Source: Echinarachnius parma
Taxonomy: Eukaryota; Echinodermata; Echinoidea; Clypeasteroida; Echinarachniidae
Assembly (NCBI GenBank): GCA_037951105.1
Contig: JBAMJV010003381.1
Coordinates: 1-64,000 of the forward strand
Direction of reading: 5' to 3'
Length of the DNA stretch: 64,000 nucleotides
How positions within the stretch are numbered: position 1 is the stretch's first letter; every line of letters starts with the position of its first letter. The notes beneath the pieces were generated by a model. It worked only from the letters and a program-made list of their open reading frames with translations. It searched no databases and was not told where the DNA came from. A program made the translations under genes and the position numbers. Positions 33,501 to 44,720 of the stretch are shown here, one piece after another.

Positions 33501-36099
33501 ACTTTAGCCAGATGAAAGTTCTCACTTTGATAAGAAAGGTATGCATTGTAATTTGATAACATTTTCAAAGAGAGCACTTACTATTTTGCCACTGCCAACA
33601 ACTGACAAAGGGTTCAAACTCACATGTATCTTTAAGCACACGTTAATGTTGTATATCAAATATATGAATGTACAAAAGTCACAAAAATCAAATAATGGCT
33701 TTCATTTATTGTAAGTCTAACTTAGAATTTAATTTTAACATAGGAGATTTGTAAGATACCCCCAGAGAAAGGTTTTCAGTCGACCCTCCGAGATTCTAAG
33801 ATGCAAAAAGAAAGGAATTTTCCCACAACGACCAGTATGGATAGAGCTGCTGTTATTCTTCAATGGAAAGAGAAGGGAACCTAAAGATGGAATACCTACA
33901 AAGACTGAGCATGAGGGTCGAGACATGAGTAAGAAATTGATCTTCATTTCTATAATCTATAAGAGGTTCGGTAAAACTTACATTTGTTTTTAAAATGGAA
34001 GCCGGAAATTAATTTACCTTTTAAAGCAACCACTCACTATGGCTACAATTTTGCCGAACTGGACTCGAGAAGGAAATAGAATGGATCAATTTATAAATAT
34101 GATTAATGACATACTTATAGAAACTATATATTATAAATCACAACCGAACTAAAAACCGAAACATGGATAATGGCACGTCAACTTGTTAAATGTAAGCTAA
34201 AGGTCATTAATATAACGGCGGAACAAGGAGATTGGGGACCATGCCCCGAACACTTAAGCCATATGAAAGTTTTCACTTTGATAAGAAAGGTATGCATTGT
34301 AATACGTAGCTTTAAGCTCAATTTTAAACATGTTCAAAGAGAGCACTTACTATTTTGCCACTGCGAAAACTGACAAAGGGTTCAAACAATCTGAACCGGC
34401 CTTAGTGAACCATCTGTTATGTAATGCAGACGACCCAGAAGTGTTTCACACAGATTTTAAGTTGAACTTAAAATTTTCGAAAGCAATTTGTAGTCTCAGA
34501 ATGAAAACTATTCAAGAGAAACTTTTCATATAATTTGAGACTTTTACTGAATTTTACTTCAATAATAATTATTGAATTTCAATGAAAATGGAAAAAGTTA
34601 TGCATTTAAAGATATACTTGAGTATTGTTACTTCCCGAAGTGACATATTTCGAGGGTTCTGGATGGTTTTGATTCCATTTGCAAGTTCATTTAATAAAAT
34701 ATGTGAAATGTGAATTATTCCATTTAGAAAACTCTCATAGTTGTGTCTGAATCGTTTGCAGTCGAACACGTAGTTAGCATTAAAATTCACTCTTCACGTA
34801 TTTTTTCGGATTTATATCTTCACTTGAGCATGCTTAGTCATTTATTACAAGGTTATTATGATAAGATCATAGTTTCAGTCGCTAAAGTGGACCTTGAAAA
34901 ATACTCAAATATATCTTTAAACACACGTTAATGTTGTATACCAAATATACGAATGTACAAAAGTCACTAATCAAATAATGGCTTTCATTTATGGTAAGTC
35001 TAAATTATAATTTAATATTAACTTAGAAGCTTTGTAAAATACCCCCTGAGAAAGATTCTCAGTCGACCCTTCGAGATTCTAAGATGCAAAAAGAAAGGAA
35101 TTTTCCCACAACGACCAGTATGGATAGAGCTACTGTTATTCTTCAATAGAAAGAGAAGGGAACCCAAAGATAGACTACCTACAAAGACTGAGCCTGAGGG
35201 TCGAGACATGAGTAAGAAATTGATCTTCATTTCTATAATCAGTAAGAGGGTCGGTAAACCTTACATTTTTATTTAAAATGGTAGCTGAAAATTAATTTAC
35301 CGTTTAAAGTAACCACTCACTATGGCTACAATTTTGCCGAACTTGACTCGAGAAAGATTTATAAATATGAGTAATGACATACTTATATAAACTATATATT
35401 ATAAATCACAACCGAACTAAAAACCGAAACATGGATAATGGCACGTCAACTTATTAAATGTAAGCTAAATGTCATTCATATAACGGCGGAACAAGGAGAT
35501 TGGGGGACCGTGCCCCGAACACTTTAGCCAGATGAAAGTTCTCACTTTGATAAGAAAGTTATGCATTGTAATTTGATAACATTTTCAAAGAGAGCACTTA
35601 CTATTTTGCCACTGCCAAAAACTGACAAAGGGTTCAAACTCACATGTATCTTTATACACACGTTAATGTTGTATACCAAATATATGAATGTACAAAAGTC
35701 ACAAAAATCAAATAATGGCTTTTATTTATTGTAAGTCTAACTTAGAATTTAATTTTAACTTAGAAGCTTTGTAAGATACCCCCCTGAGAAAGGTTTTCAG
35801 TCGACCCTTCGAGATTCTAAGATGCAAAAAGAAATGAATTTTTCCACAACGACCAGTGTGGATAGAGCTGCTGTTATTCTTCAATGGAAAGAGAAGGGAA
35901 CCTAAAGATGGACTACCTACAAAGACTGAGCATGAGGGTCGAGACATGAGTAAGAAATTGATCTTCATTTCTATAATCTATAACAGGTTCGGTAAGACTT
36001 ACATTTGTATTTAAAATGGAAGCCGGAAATTAATTTACCTTTTAAAGTAACCACTCACAATGGCTACAATTTTGCCGAACTGGACTCGAGAAGGAAATA

Positions 36100-36441
36100 A
36101 TAATAATAGACATTTATATAGCGCAAATTGCAAAGAGCCTCTAAGCGCTTAAATAATTATTTTAATTATTATTACCCATGGTCATCAGGTACATTTCAAA
36201 CCCACACAATGATATTGCATACTTTCTCAACTCCCCAGGGAGCATACTAGCCGAGCTGCCACTGATGATGGCGCTACAGGCTAATTAACACCCGACCATG
36301 GTACCCATTTATACACCTGGGTAGAGAGCAGCAATTGTGGATAAATTGTCTTGCTGAAGGACAAAGGCAGTGGGCAGGGTTCGAACTCGGGATCTCATGA
36401 TCGGAAAGCGCGCGCTCTACCAATCATGCCACACCACATCC
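36100..36441 (-). mobile_element. tRNA-derived SINE
   Basis: Interrupts the satellite word GGAAATAGAATGG, with AATA on both sides as target duplication. Read on the minus strand it starts with a tRNA-like head: A box around TGGCATGATTGGTAGAGC (about 36430-36413) and B box GTTCGAACC (36386-36378). A body with AAGCGCTTAGAGG and a TATTATTATT tail follow. Both polymerase III boxes look intact. SINEs with this type of body are common in marine invertebrates. Confidence 0.9.
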
Positions 36442-36673
36442 AATAGAATGGATCAATTTATAAATATGATTAATGACATACTTATAGAAACTATATATAA
36501 ATCACAACCGAACTAAAAACCGAAACATGGATAATGACACGTCAACTTGTTAAATGTAAGCTAAAGGTCATTAATATAACAGCGGAACAAGGAGATTGGG
36601 GGACCGTGCCCCGAACACTTTAGTCATATGAAAGTTCTCACTTTGATAAGAAAGGTATGCATTGTAATACGTA

Positions 36674-37609
36674 TCTGAACGTATACTTTATGGCGTACCT
36701 CAAGGGAGTGTTCTTGGACCCATATTGTTTCTTTTATTTATTAATGACTTGTCACAATCGGTACAATTATGTTCACGTAATATGTTCGCAGATGATGTAG
36801 TTATATATTATGCGGATACAGATATTGATAACTTGGTGAAACATTTTCAAGCTGAATTAAACTTAATTTTTAAATGGTATGAACAAAATAGATTACGACT
36901 TAATGTAGATAAGACAAAAGTTATGCTTTTAAGTACACGTTCAACACATCAGTTAAATGTTTATATGGATGACAAGATAATTGATCAGGTTCATAGCTTT
37001 CGGTACTTAGGTGTAGAAATTGATGATAAACTAAAATGGAGTGCTCATGTTCATAACCTTGTTAGATCTATTTCTAGTAAATTATACTCATTGCGTAAAA
37101 TGTCCCAATTTTTGGATAAAAAGTCTCTATTAATGATGTATAATATGACCATTCAACCTTGTATAGATTATTCGATTACAGTCTGGGGCAATTGTTCACA
37201 GAAGAATAAGGATTTATTATATCGCTTACAAAAAAGGGCAGCTAGAATTGTTACATCTAATTATGATTATGAAACTGTTAATGGAAAAGATTTAATTAAA
37301 ACATTAAAATGGCAATCATTAGGTCAACGAATGAATTATTTTTTAGCAACACTAATGTACAAATCCGTTCATGGAACAGCTCCTACTCACTTATGTAATG
37401 CAATTGAAATGGTTTGTGATCGCCACGATATTAATACGAGAGCAGCTAACACTTTGAATATTATACTACCTAAACCGAAAGTACAATGTTATAAAAATAG
37501 CCTTATATACTCGGGTGGCATTGTCTGGAACTCGCTGCCTAGTCATTTACAATGTTCGAGGTCTCTTCCCTCTTTTAAACGTTTATACAAACAGCTGTAT
37601 TTTCACTGA
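36674..37609 (+). pseudogene. Reverse transcriptase, C-terminal 311 residues
   Basis: The frame is open from the truncation point. It starts in block 4 (YGVPQGSVLGPILF, about 36689-36730), then FADDVVIYY (near 36787) with the two catalytic Asp residues of the polymerase site, then the thumb and C-terminal region (FRYLGVEID, near 37000; LQKRAARI, near 37230; WNSLPSHL, near 37528). No endonuclease is present and no start codon belongs to it, so it cannot be expressed as an active protein. Lengths and motifs fit the Jockey/CR1/L2-type group; finer placement needs a tree. The open frame suggests a fairly recent insertion. Confidence 0.9.
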
Positions 37610-38213
37610 AATAACGATAGATAACTGTTTTTAATTATATTGTTTTAAATTGTTGTTTAGTAAATACTCCAACATATACGTGATCTATCGGACAAAGCAG
37701 AACGGGTGGATGAATGTAGCTGTGTTTATTTGTGGTTATGATTCCATTGTGTGATACGGATGAGTGAATGTGCGTGCTTCTCCCATTGTGATGTGTGGCT
37801 GTGCGTGTGCCTGCTGTATGACTGTGAGGTGTTCTGTCATGTCTGTGTTGACATTGTTCTGCTTGACTGATAATCACGTGCTAGCTGGAGTAACCAAAAC
37901 ATTTTATTTCTCTCTTTCGTAAAAATTAGTATATTTAGACTGTATATATATATAGAAACTTAATTGTATTTTTATGATTTGAAATAAATTGAAACTATTT
38001 TAATATAACTTTGTCCAAACTTTTAATAAAGTATATCTTGAATCTGCTGGTCATATGCTATTTGTACATATTTCTATATTTATATTTATCATATTATTGT
38101 ATTATTGTTTTATGTATATTTTATGATGTTATATCAGGACCCTGACGAAAAACAGTATCCTTGCTGATCAGGCTATCCTGTATAAATATATTTGAATAAA
38201 TAAATAAATAAAT
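36674..38213 (+). mobile_element. 5'-truncated non-LTR retrotransposon (LINE)
   Basis: Interrupts satellite sequence between AATACGTA and TAGCTTTAAGC, which adjoin in other units. It contains an open reverse-transcriptase C-terminal part (to 37609), about 600 bp of 3' untranslated sequence and a TAAA repeat tail (38193-38213). No clear target duplication beyond TA. The 5' end is truncated inside the RT domain, as is usual for LINEs. Confidence 0.9.
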
Positions 38214-39148
38214 AGCTTTAAGCTCAATTTTAAACATGTTCAAAGAGAGCACTTACTATTTTGCCACTGCGAAAACTGACACAGGGTTCAAACAATCTGA
38301 ACCGGCCTTAGTGAACCATCTGTTATGTAATGCAGACGACCCAGAAGTTTTTCACACAGATTTCAAGTTGAACTTACAATTTTCGAAAGCAATTTGTAGT
38401 CGCAGAATGAATACTATTCAAGAGAAACTTTTCATATAATTTGAGACTTTTACTGAATTTTACTTCAATAATAATTATTGAATTTCAATGAAAATGGAAA
38501 AAGTTATGCATTTAAAGATATACTTGAGTATTGTTACTTCCCGAAGTGACACATTTCGAGGGTTCTGGTTGGTTTTGATTCCATTTGAAAGTTCATTTAT
38601 TAAAACATGTGAAATGTGAAATATTCCCTTTAGAAAACTCTCATAGTTGTGTTTAAAAGGTTTGCAGTCGAACACGTAGATTGCATTAAAATTCACTCTT
38701 CACGTATTATTTTGGATTTATATCTTCATTAAAGCTTGCTTAGTCATTTATTACAAAGTTATTATGATAAGATCATAGTTTCAGTCGCTAAAGTGGACCT
38801 TGAAAAATACTCACATATATCTTTAAACACACGTTAATGTTGTATACCAAATAAATGAATGTACAAAAGTCACAAATCAAATAATGGCCTTCCATTATTG
38901 CAAGTCTAACTTAGAATTTAATTTTAACTTAGAAGCCTTGTAAAGTACCCCCCTGAGAAAGATTCTTAGTCGACCCTTCGAGATTCTAAGATGCAAAAAG
39001 AAATGAATCTTTCCACAAATCAGTGTGGATAAAGCTACTGTTATTCTTTACTGGGAGGAGAAGGGAATCCAAAGGTGGACTACCTTCAAAGACTGAGCCT
39101 GAGGGTCGAGACATGAGTAAGAAATTGATCGTCATTTCTATTATTTAT

Positions 39149-40432
39149 AATGCAAAAATACTGCTGAAAACTGCCTATCTACTATAATGATGCCGGGTAA
39201 TAAAATGAGAGTCAATATAGGGCCTAAATGTTCGATCCTAGCAGAATCTTCTTCAGAGGCTATAAAGTGACGATTATACAAACGAAAACAACATATATAT
39301 ACACATAGAGGTACACATGTAAACAACTAAGAAAGGGGGCGGAGACATGAAACAATGAAAAGGCTGTGAGTGGCCAATTAGGATAGGCTGGGATTGGAGG
39401 AAATACACACAAAGAGGAGTTATGTAACAAGGGGCAAGGGGTTGGAGTGTGGTTCATAGAGAGATAGGAGGCAAGATCAAAGGAGTACCATACAGGATGG
39501 TAATTAAGGACATGAATAGTGAATGGAGGCGAGATGTGAATAGAGGTGAGATGAAAGGGCTTATGGTAAAGGAGGCCAAGGTGGCCACAAAAGATTGAAA
39601 AGGGAGGCGTGAGGGTAGGGGGGGGGGGGGTAAACAAAGGGGTGCTTACGTAGAGGAGGTGGGATTAATGAAGAGTGATGGTAGAATGAAAAGGAATGCT
39701 GATGGGGAGGGAGGGTGGATAAGAATGGGTGATGATCAATTGAAAGATGAAGAATGCACAAGAGAAAGAAGGATGTACACAAATGGAACCCTGTAGAAAA
39801 ATGGAAAATGGTAGTGTAATGTTGGTTTATCATTAGTTAGCAAGATATATACATGGTATATAAATAAGTGTATTGGGATATAAACATATGAAAATAATTA
39901 CAACATCACAAATAAATGAGTCTTATGAAACTAATGCAGATGACTGCCGATTAGAGTCCTGTGGGAAAACAGAAAGTGGGAGAAATGTAGATTGAACGTA
40001 ATTAAAAAGTGGTGCATGTGATATATCAATAAACAGATGAGCATATATACAATATGTACGACTATATACAGTATCAAACTATAACAAATGATACTCTAAT
40101 GTAAAGAAAAAGTGAGAGAATAGAAGACTATGGATGAAAATCGAGCAAAACAATGCATGGATATGGAGGGAAAATTAGAGAACCTGCTAATAAATGAGAG
40201 GGAAGCCTGTGGGAAAACAAGAGAATAATCAATGTTAGTTAAACAAGCATGTAGGTGACAAGATGTAAATGTGAGAGCATGCGAGTATACAGGTTATAAT
40301 GCAATCATACGAAACATACCAATGTGCAAAGCATAGTGAATGTGAATACAACATTGTGTTCAAAAGGAAGCATGGAGATCTGTTGAGAAAAGATGATGGA
40401 AGCAAAACAAAAAAAATCAAAGATAGCAAGCA
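39149..40432. mobile_element. 1,284-bp insertion with 10-bp target duplication
   Basis: TATTATTTAT occurs immediately before (39139-39148) and after (40433-40442) this block, and satellite sequence resumes on both sides. The plus strand is strongly purine-rich over about 39310-39800. No reading frame or terminal inverted repeat is clear. On the minus strand at 39230-39259 a CTGAAGA, a 5-bp stem and a GAAC resemble a degenerate hammerhead core, a feature of Penelope-like retroelements. A non-autonomous retroelement is the best guess. Confidence 0.6.
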
Positions 40433-40858
40433 TATTATTTATGAGAGGTTCGGCAAACCTTACATTTTTATTTAAAATGGTAGCCGAAAATTAATTTACC
40501 TTTTAAAGTAACCACTTACTATGGCTACAATTTTGCCGAACTGGATTCAAGAAGGAAATAAAATGGATCAATTTATAAATATGATTAATGACATACTTAT
40601 AGAAATTATTATAAATCAGAACCTAACTACATGTAAAACCAAAACATGGATAATGGCACGACAACTTCTTAAAGGTAACCTTGAGTATTGGTAATTTTCC
40701 AAAGTGCCCCCCCCCCCCCCCCCCAAACGGATTTGGTTGATTTCAATTCCATATGAAAGATCATCGAAAAAAACATGGGAAATAATAATAATTCCCATTA
40801 AAATGCTCTAATTGTTGTGAAATTTGCTAAAAGTGATTGACGTCCGGGATCACTTTTT

Positions 40859-41125
40859 AGAGAACGCTAGCGCGAGGCGCAAGCGTTCTAGGTCCTCTTA
40901 ATACGGGACTGAAAATTAATATTTGTAGGCACGATAATTGTGCTTAAAACTACACATATGATACGGTACTTACCACCAAATCACTCTCTATTATGTGATC
41001 CAACTATCGTTCCGCAAAAAAATCAGTGATATATGCGACTCCGAACAGAATACATGAATATGCGCGGTAACTATTACCGCGCATAATAGTCCCGTATTAG
41101 GAGGACCTAGAACGCTAGCGCTTCT
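40859..41125. mobile_element. Small hairpin element (CTAGGTCCTCnTAATACGGGACT)
   Basis: Left arm words GCGTTCTAGGTCCTC and TAATACGGGACT (about 40879-40911) are repeated inverted at 41087-41118. An inner perfect hairpin TGCGCGGTAA-CTA-TTACCGCGCA lies at about 41057-41080. About 270 bp long, no coding capacity; a MITE. Confidence 0.65.
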
Positions 41126-41312
41126 CTCTAGAGTTAATTTGACACTTGAGTTGTAACGGCTCTTTTTGAATGATAACAGGGGTTTTACTTTGTCGTTTGT
41201 AATTGTGAATACTTTTCGAGCATGGTGAAGTTATAACTATTAGTTTGTACCGTAATCGTGCAGGTTTTGGTTACTAAAGTTAAGTTTGACCAATACTCAA
41301 CGTTACCTTTAA
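41126..41312. mobile_element. MITE family M, partial copy
   Basis: Shares TTGTAACGGCTCTTTTTGAATGATAACAGG-type sequence (from about 41152) and the CATGGTGAAGTTATAACTATTAG block with copies at 48060-48160 and 23690-23790. It ends CAACGTTACCTTTAAA where satellite resumes. The left end is lost or decayed. Confidence 0.6.
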
Positions 41313-41889
41313 ATGTAAGCTAAAGGTCGTTCATATAACGGCGGAACAATGAGATTGGGGGACCGTGCCCCGAACTCTTTAGCCAGATGAAAGTTCTCAC
41401 TTTGATAAGAAAGGAATGTATTGTAATACATAACTTTAAGCTCAATTTTCAAAATTTATTCAAAGAGAGCACTTACTAGTTTGCCACTGCCAAACAATTT
41501 GACCCGGTCTTAGTGAACCATCTGTTATTTAATGCAGACGACCCAGGAGTGTTTCACACAGATTTCCAGTTGAACTTAAACTGATCAAAATCAATTTGTA
41601 GTCTCATAATGAAAACTATTCGAAAACAAATTCACATAATTTGAGACTTTAACTAAATTTTACTTCAATGATAATTAGTAAATTTTCCTTGACAATAGAA
41701 AAAGTTGTGCATTTAAATATATACTTGACTATTGGTACTTCCCGAAGTGACATATTGCGAGGCGCATAGGCGTAGTCTAGAAAGTTGACCATTGACCTGA
41801 ATAATATTGATGTGAAAACTTTGAATTGAAATTGAAAATGCATGGCTGAGATATGATCATTATTGAAATTTTACAAAATGGCGTCCCGA

Positions 41890-41913
41890 TGACGTCACAT
41901 TGATGTGACGTCA
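41890..41913. promoter_or_regulatory. Paired CRE palindrome
   Basis: Two perfect TGACGTCA sites (41890-41897 and 41906-41913) arranged as an inverted repeat with CACATTGATG between. TGACGTCA is the binding site of CREB/ATF bZIP factors. It lies in intron 1; whether it acts there is unknown. Confidence 0.4.
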
Positions 41914-42012
41914 CTGGTTGCAGATCTAAGTTAGATTCATGATAACTGATTCATCTAATCTTGAGATATGCGACGAACAAAATTGATGGGAAGAATAAAT
42001 AAATGAAAAATA

Positions 42013-42180
42013 ACAATCTTAACGAAATCAATAGGTGATACGTATCACCTAATAAATAATACAAATCTTGACGAAAACAACAGATGATACGTATGATATA
42101 CGTATCACCTAATAAATCAATTATGTTAAATAAAAATATTGACGAAAACAAGATGTGATACGTATGATATACGTAATAAC
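42013..42180. repeat. Palindromic tandem repeat (GGTGATACGTATCACC), array 1
   Basis: Three units of roughly 60 bp, each with a variant of GGTGATACGTAT...ATACGTATCACC followed by AATCTTGACGAAAACAA. A perfect 18-bp palindrome AGGTGATACGTATCACCT is at 42033-42050. A second array in opposite orientation is at 63369-63540. Confidence 0.85.
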
Positions 42181-42956
42181 AGTTCTCTAGCTGTGGATAT
42201 CCCAAATCGGAAGACAGACAGACGATTGTCAATAAAATAAACAAATGTTAATCTGTGACACCAGAAAACAGTGAAGTATCAATGGAATTTCTTGTTTACA
42301 CTAGACTCAATACGATCTCCATAGTTAATTTCTTTAAATATGAATATTGATATAGTAGGGTATGTATCACATTAATATGCCAATTCATATAAATACATGT
42401 CTATGCTTATGACAACACCTTTAACAGATTTGGTAGGAATATCAGTTTATCCGATGACAGGAAGGGTCAACAACTGAATAAGCATTCTGGATATGCAGAA
42501 AGGTATATTAGGTTTTGGATAAATAATTTGTTAATTTATTAAATACTATAGTCGGTCAACTTAAGAGAGCTGTCTGAAAATTTGTTATGAATCGATGGAG
42601 ACGGAATCTGAAATTCGGGATTTCGAATCATGTTTTTGCTTTTCGAGGTGATCAGAGCACGATGCCACTGTCATTCTTTTTCTTCTTCTGATCATTGGTA
42701 CACCTGTCACTCCTCTTAAATCAACTCCAGATATAATTGCCCATAACAAGGTTGATATTCCGTGTTATATGACCGAATTCGATATGAAGTTTGTTATGAT
42801 TATATTTTTTAACATGTACACAACGATTATGTACATTCGACATTATTAACCCTTAAAACACATACATGAGGTATCTTTAATATTTGAAAAGGGGAATGGC
42901 GGGTGGATAGATGGAAGGACATTTTGTCAAATAAACAAGACTATGAAGCCTCTTAC
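42181..42956. other. Intron sequence next to exon 1
   Basis: Mostly unassigned. A 75-bp open segment with AG/GT borders on the plus strand (42428-42502) is noted but unsupported. The donor GTAAGA of the minus-strand gene lies at 42951-42956. Confidence 0.4.
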
Positions 42957-43055
42957 CAGAAAACTCTCTGTCCTCATGTCATAGAGTGAGCCTATCTTCG
43001 CCGCTCGTCCCAAGGCCGCTCTCGTCACATTGGCAGTCCTTGTTATTTTTGCCAT
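42957..43055 (-). CDS. First coding exon, SNTX-like/GTPase gene
   Basis: Thirty-three codons beginning with ATG at 43055. An in-frame TGA lies seven codons upstream, so this is the first possible start. It ends in CTG followed by GTAAGA, a good donor, phase 0. The peptide contains AALGRAAKIGSLYDMRTESF, which matches the characteristic opening of SNTX-domain proteins (ALGRPFxLGxLYDxRxD) that is missing from the main exon, and exon 2 starts at just the following position, also phase 0. The stretch is more GC-rich than its surroundings. A possible acceptor AACAAG at 43085 would mark an upstream untranslated exon outside what I can identify. Alternative: an exon of a separate paralogue whose rest is lost; the matching phase and strand make the link to 12414 more likely. 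Confidence 0.75.
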
Positions 43056-43900
43056 TCTGGTAGGTGATTCACGTCTTCAAGATCCTTGTTCAAAGAAAAA
43101 TATAAAACAATAGTATCGATACTGTATTCGTTATATTTTTTAAAAATCACACATTTATTACAGTAAAGTAGGTCAGATTAAAGGGACAATGAAATAGTTA
43201 AAATTATCAGTGAGTTTTCATGAAATACAAATACTACTTGCCAGTTTATGGGGTTTTATCTGGCATTATGCGCTTGTGTCTCTTAAGATAATACATGAGA
43301 GAAAACAATATTAATATATGATGTTATTGTTCGATCAACCGTTTCATTCAAGTGCGAAAGCTAAATCGGTCGAAACCACGTTCGTACTCGACTGTGACGG
43401 GTAACCGAACAATTGATCATACTTTGGGTGGGGCCTAATCGTGACGTATTGCACGTAGCAGTCCACTGCTGAAGATGCAATCGAAAAGTTCCTCATAAGT
43501 CAGATGACTTTGCGTCAAATTTCCCGATCAGCGATACGTGCCTGACGAATGCGCGGCTATTAAATTATCACTTCATTCTGGTCTACACGTATGTCAAATT
43601 GCAAGTCCGTATAATATACTATGCATCGTTACTGAGAAACCATAACTATTTAGTTGACGTTTAACCCAACTTGAAATAATGAAATATGCATTTACGCGAT
43701 GTAATATCTTTTTTATGACATGTGTTTTCTCATTAATATCTTTCTATATGTCAAATATCAAGTCATTACAAAATACCATAACCCTAAAAAGGCCGGGCTA
43801 TTTGAGGTCATTATATGGCCAGGGGAGGGGGTGGGGGCATTATCCCTACCTTGAACCTTACATAATTACCCTCCCTACCGGAATGAACACAGTGTGAACA
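43056..43900. other. 5' flank of the minus-strand gene
   Basis: No clear promoter. TATAAAAC-like words occur near 43104 (AAATATAAAACAAT on plus). A 72-residue plus frame at 43679 has no recognised domain. Confidence 0.35.
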
Positions 43901-43904
43901 AGCA

Positions 43905-44075
43905 TTTTTTTTACAGTGAGGACCACAGTGTGAACACACTGTTTATACTATGTTTAATTGGAGTGTTTTCAGATTGTGAATACTCATCGCACTGTGAACT
44001 CTATGAAATTGCTGAGACACATTTTGAGCGTACACTGTGAACGCGGGCAATTTCACACTATACGGCCCGGACGCG
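43905..44075. repeat. Dispersed CACTGTGAAC words
   Basis: CACAGTGTGAAC or CACTGTGAAC occurs about five times (43890, 43932, 43991, 44034 and nearby), some inverted. Probably the end of an old TIR element ending in GTTCACACTG-type sequence. Confidence 0.4.
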
Positions 44076-44720
44076 ATATATTTTGCCAGTACTTGTGCCA
44101 CCCGACTTGAGAAGGCGCTAGATTTTTATGAATAATTCATGAGCCATGGTCGCTGCGCGCTTGCTATTGGCTGATGGCGCGATGAAATCATCGCTGCTGT
44201 ATTGTGCTGTAGAATGGCTGAAAGTGTATGTCTGGATTTGGAAGAATAAATTGGCTAATTTCGCTATGAAAAGTATTTAAAACAAATTACAACATATTTG
44301 TTATTATTTTATCATGGATTTCCTGACTGTTTGGACAGATGTGGAGTCAATTCTGACGAAGAACTGATATGTGTTACTGTTAAATTAGACCTCAACTAAG
44401 CCTATAATACCTTTTCTACCTTTTCTGTAATTTGTTTGTGTAGTAAGTAATTATGTAGGAGTTTAATTCCAAAAGGCGCTGAATACACTTTTGGACACAA
44501 AATTGAGTAAATTTATGTTTTTTATTTGACCACTTTCACTTCTTTCAATCATGGAGAATTTCAATTTCACACATATTGAAGACCTATTATAATACATAAA
44601 CAAAACACTCATGAACGAAATCCTGCTATAATAATTATTTTTTAATATTTTTTTTTAATATCCCAAACTGCTTCCGGCGCGCCTGAGCGCAGGAGTAAGA
44701 TGCTAACAGTTTGGAGCGTT

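Larger units (their letters stand above)
25481..41780. repeat. Higher-order satellite, 2,020-bp unit
   Basis: The anchor GGCTACAATTTTGCCGAACT recurs at 27981, 30001, 32021, 34041 and 36062, a period of 2,020 (last 2,021). Each unit consists of a long monomer (about 1.27 kb) and a shortened one (about 0.75 kb) that lacks roughly 500 bp between AAAGGGTTCAAAC and CACACGTTAATG. Units 2-4 are almost identical; the first and the last units differ more. After 36062 only long or partial monomers remain. Short open frames recur in register (for example 67 residues on plus, 80 on minus) but are by-products of the repeat and lack family signatures. Retroelements interrupt the first and last units. Confidence 0.95.
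12415..42956 (-). other. Intron 1 of the SNTX-like/GTPase gene (~30.5 kb)
   Basis: Donor GTAAGA (42956 downward) follows the coding exon at 42957-43055. Acceptor TTTCTTTACAG ends at 12415. Both flanking exons are in phase 0 and the protein halves join at the place expected for the family. The intron contains the FB-X complex, small TIR elements, a dead LINE, the whole 16-kb satellite and a palindromic tandem repeat. Other unseen exons cannot be excluded, but none is needed by the family alignment. Confidence 0.7.

Noticed and set aside
25772..38439. Recurrent 60-80-residue open frames in the satellite as a tandem gene family
   Set aside because: They lie in every unit on both strands only because the DNA repeats; there is no domain, signal peptide or consistent codon pattern, and several are disrupted in edge units.
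40669..41312. TTAA target duplication around a MITE in the last satellite monomer
   Set aside because: Sequence after the left TTAAA is satellite DNA from a later part of the monomer, so the left border is a deletion joint, not an insertion border.
42428..42502. 75-bp plus-strand open segment with AG and GT borders
   Set aside because: Too short to separate from chance; no partner exon with matching phase and no family signature.
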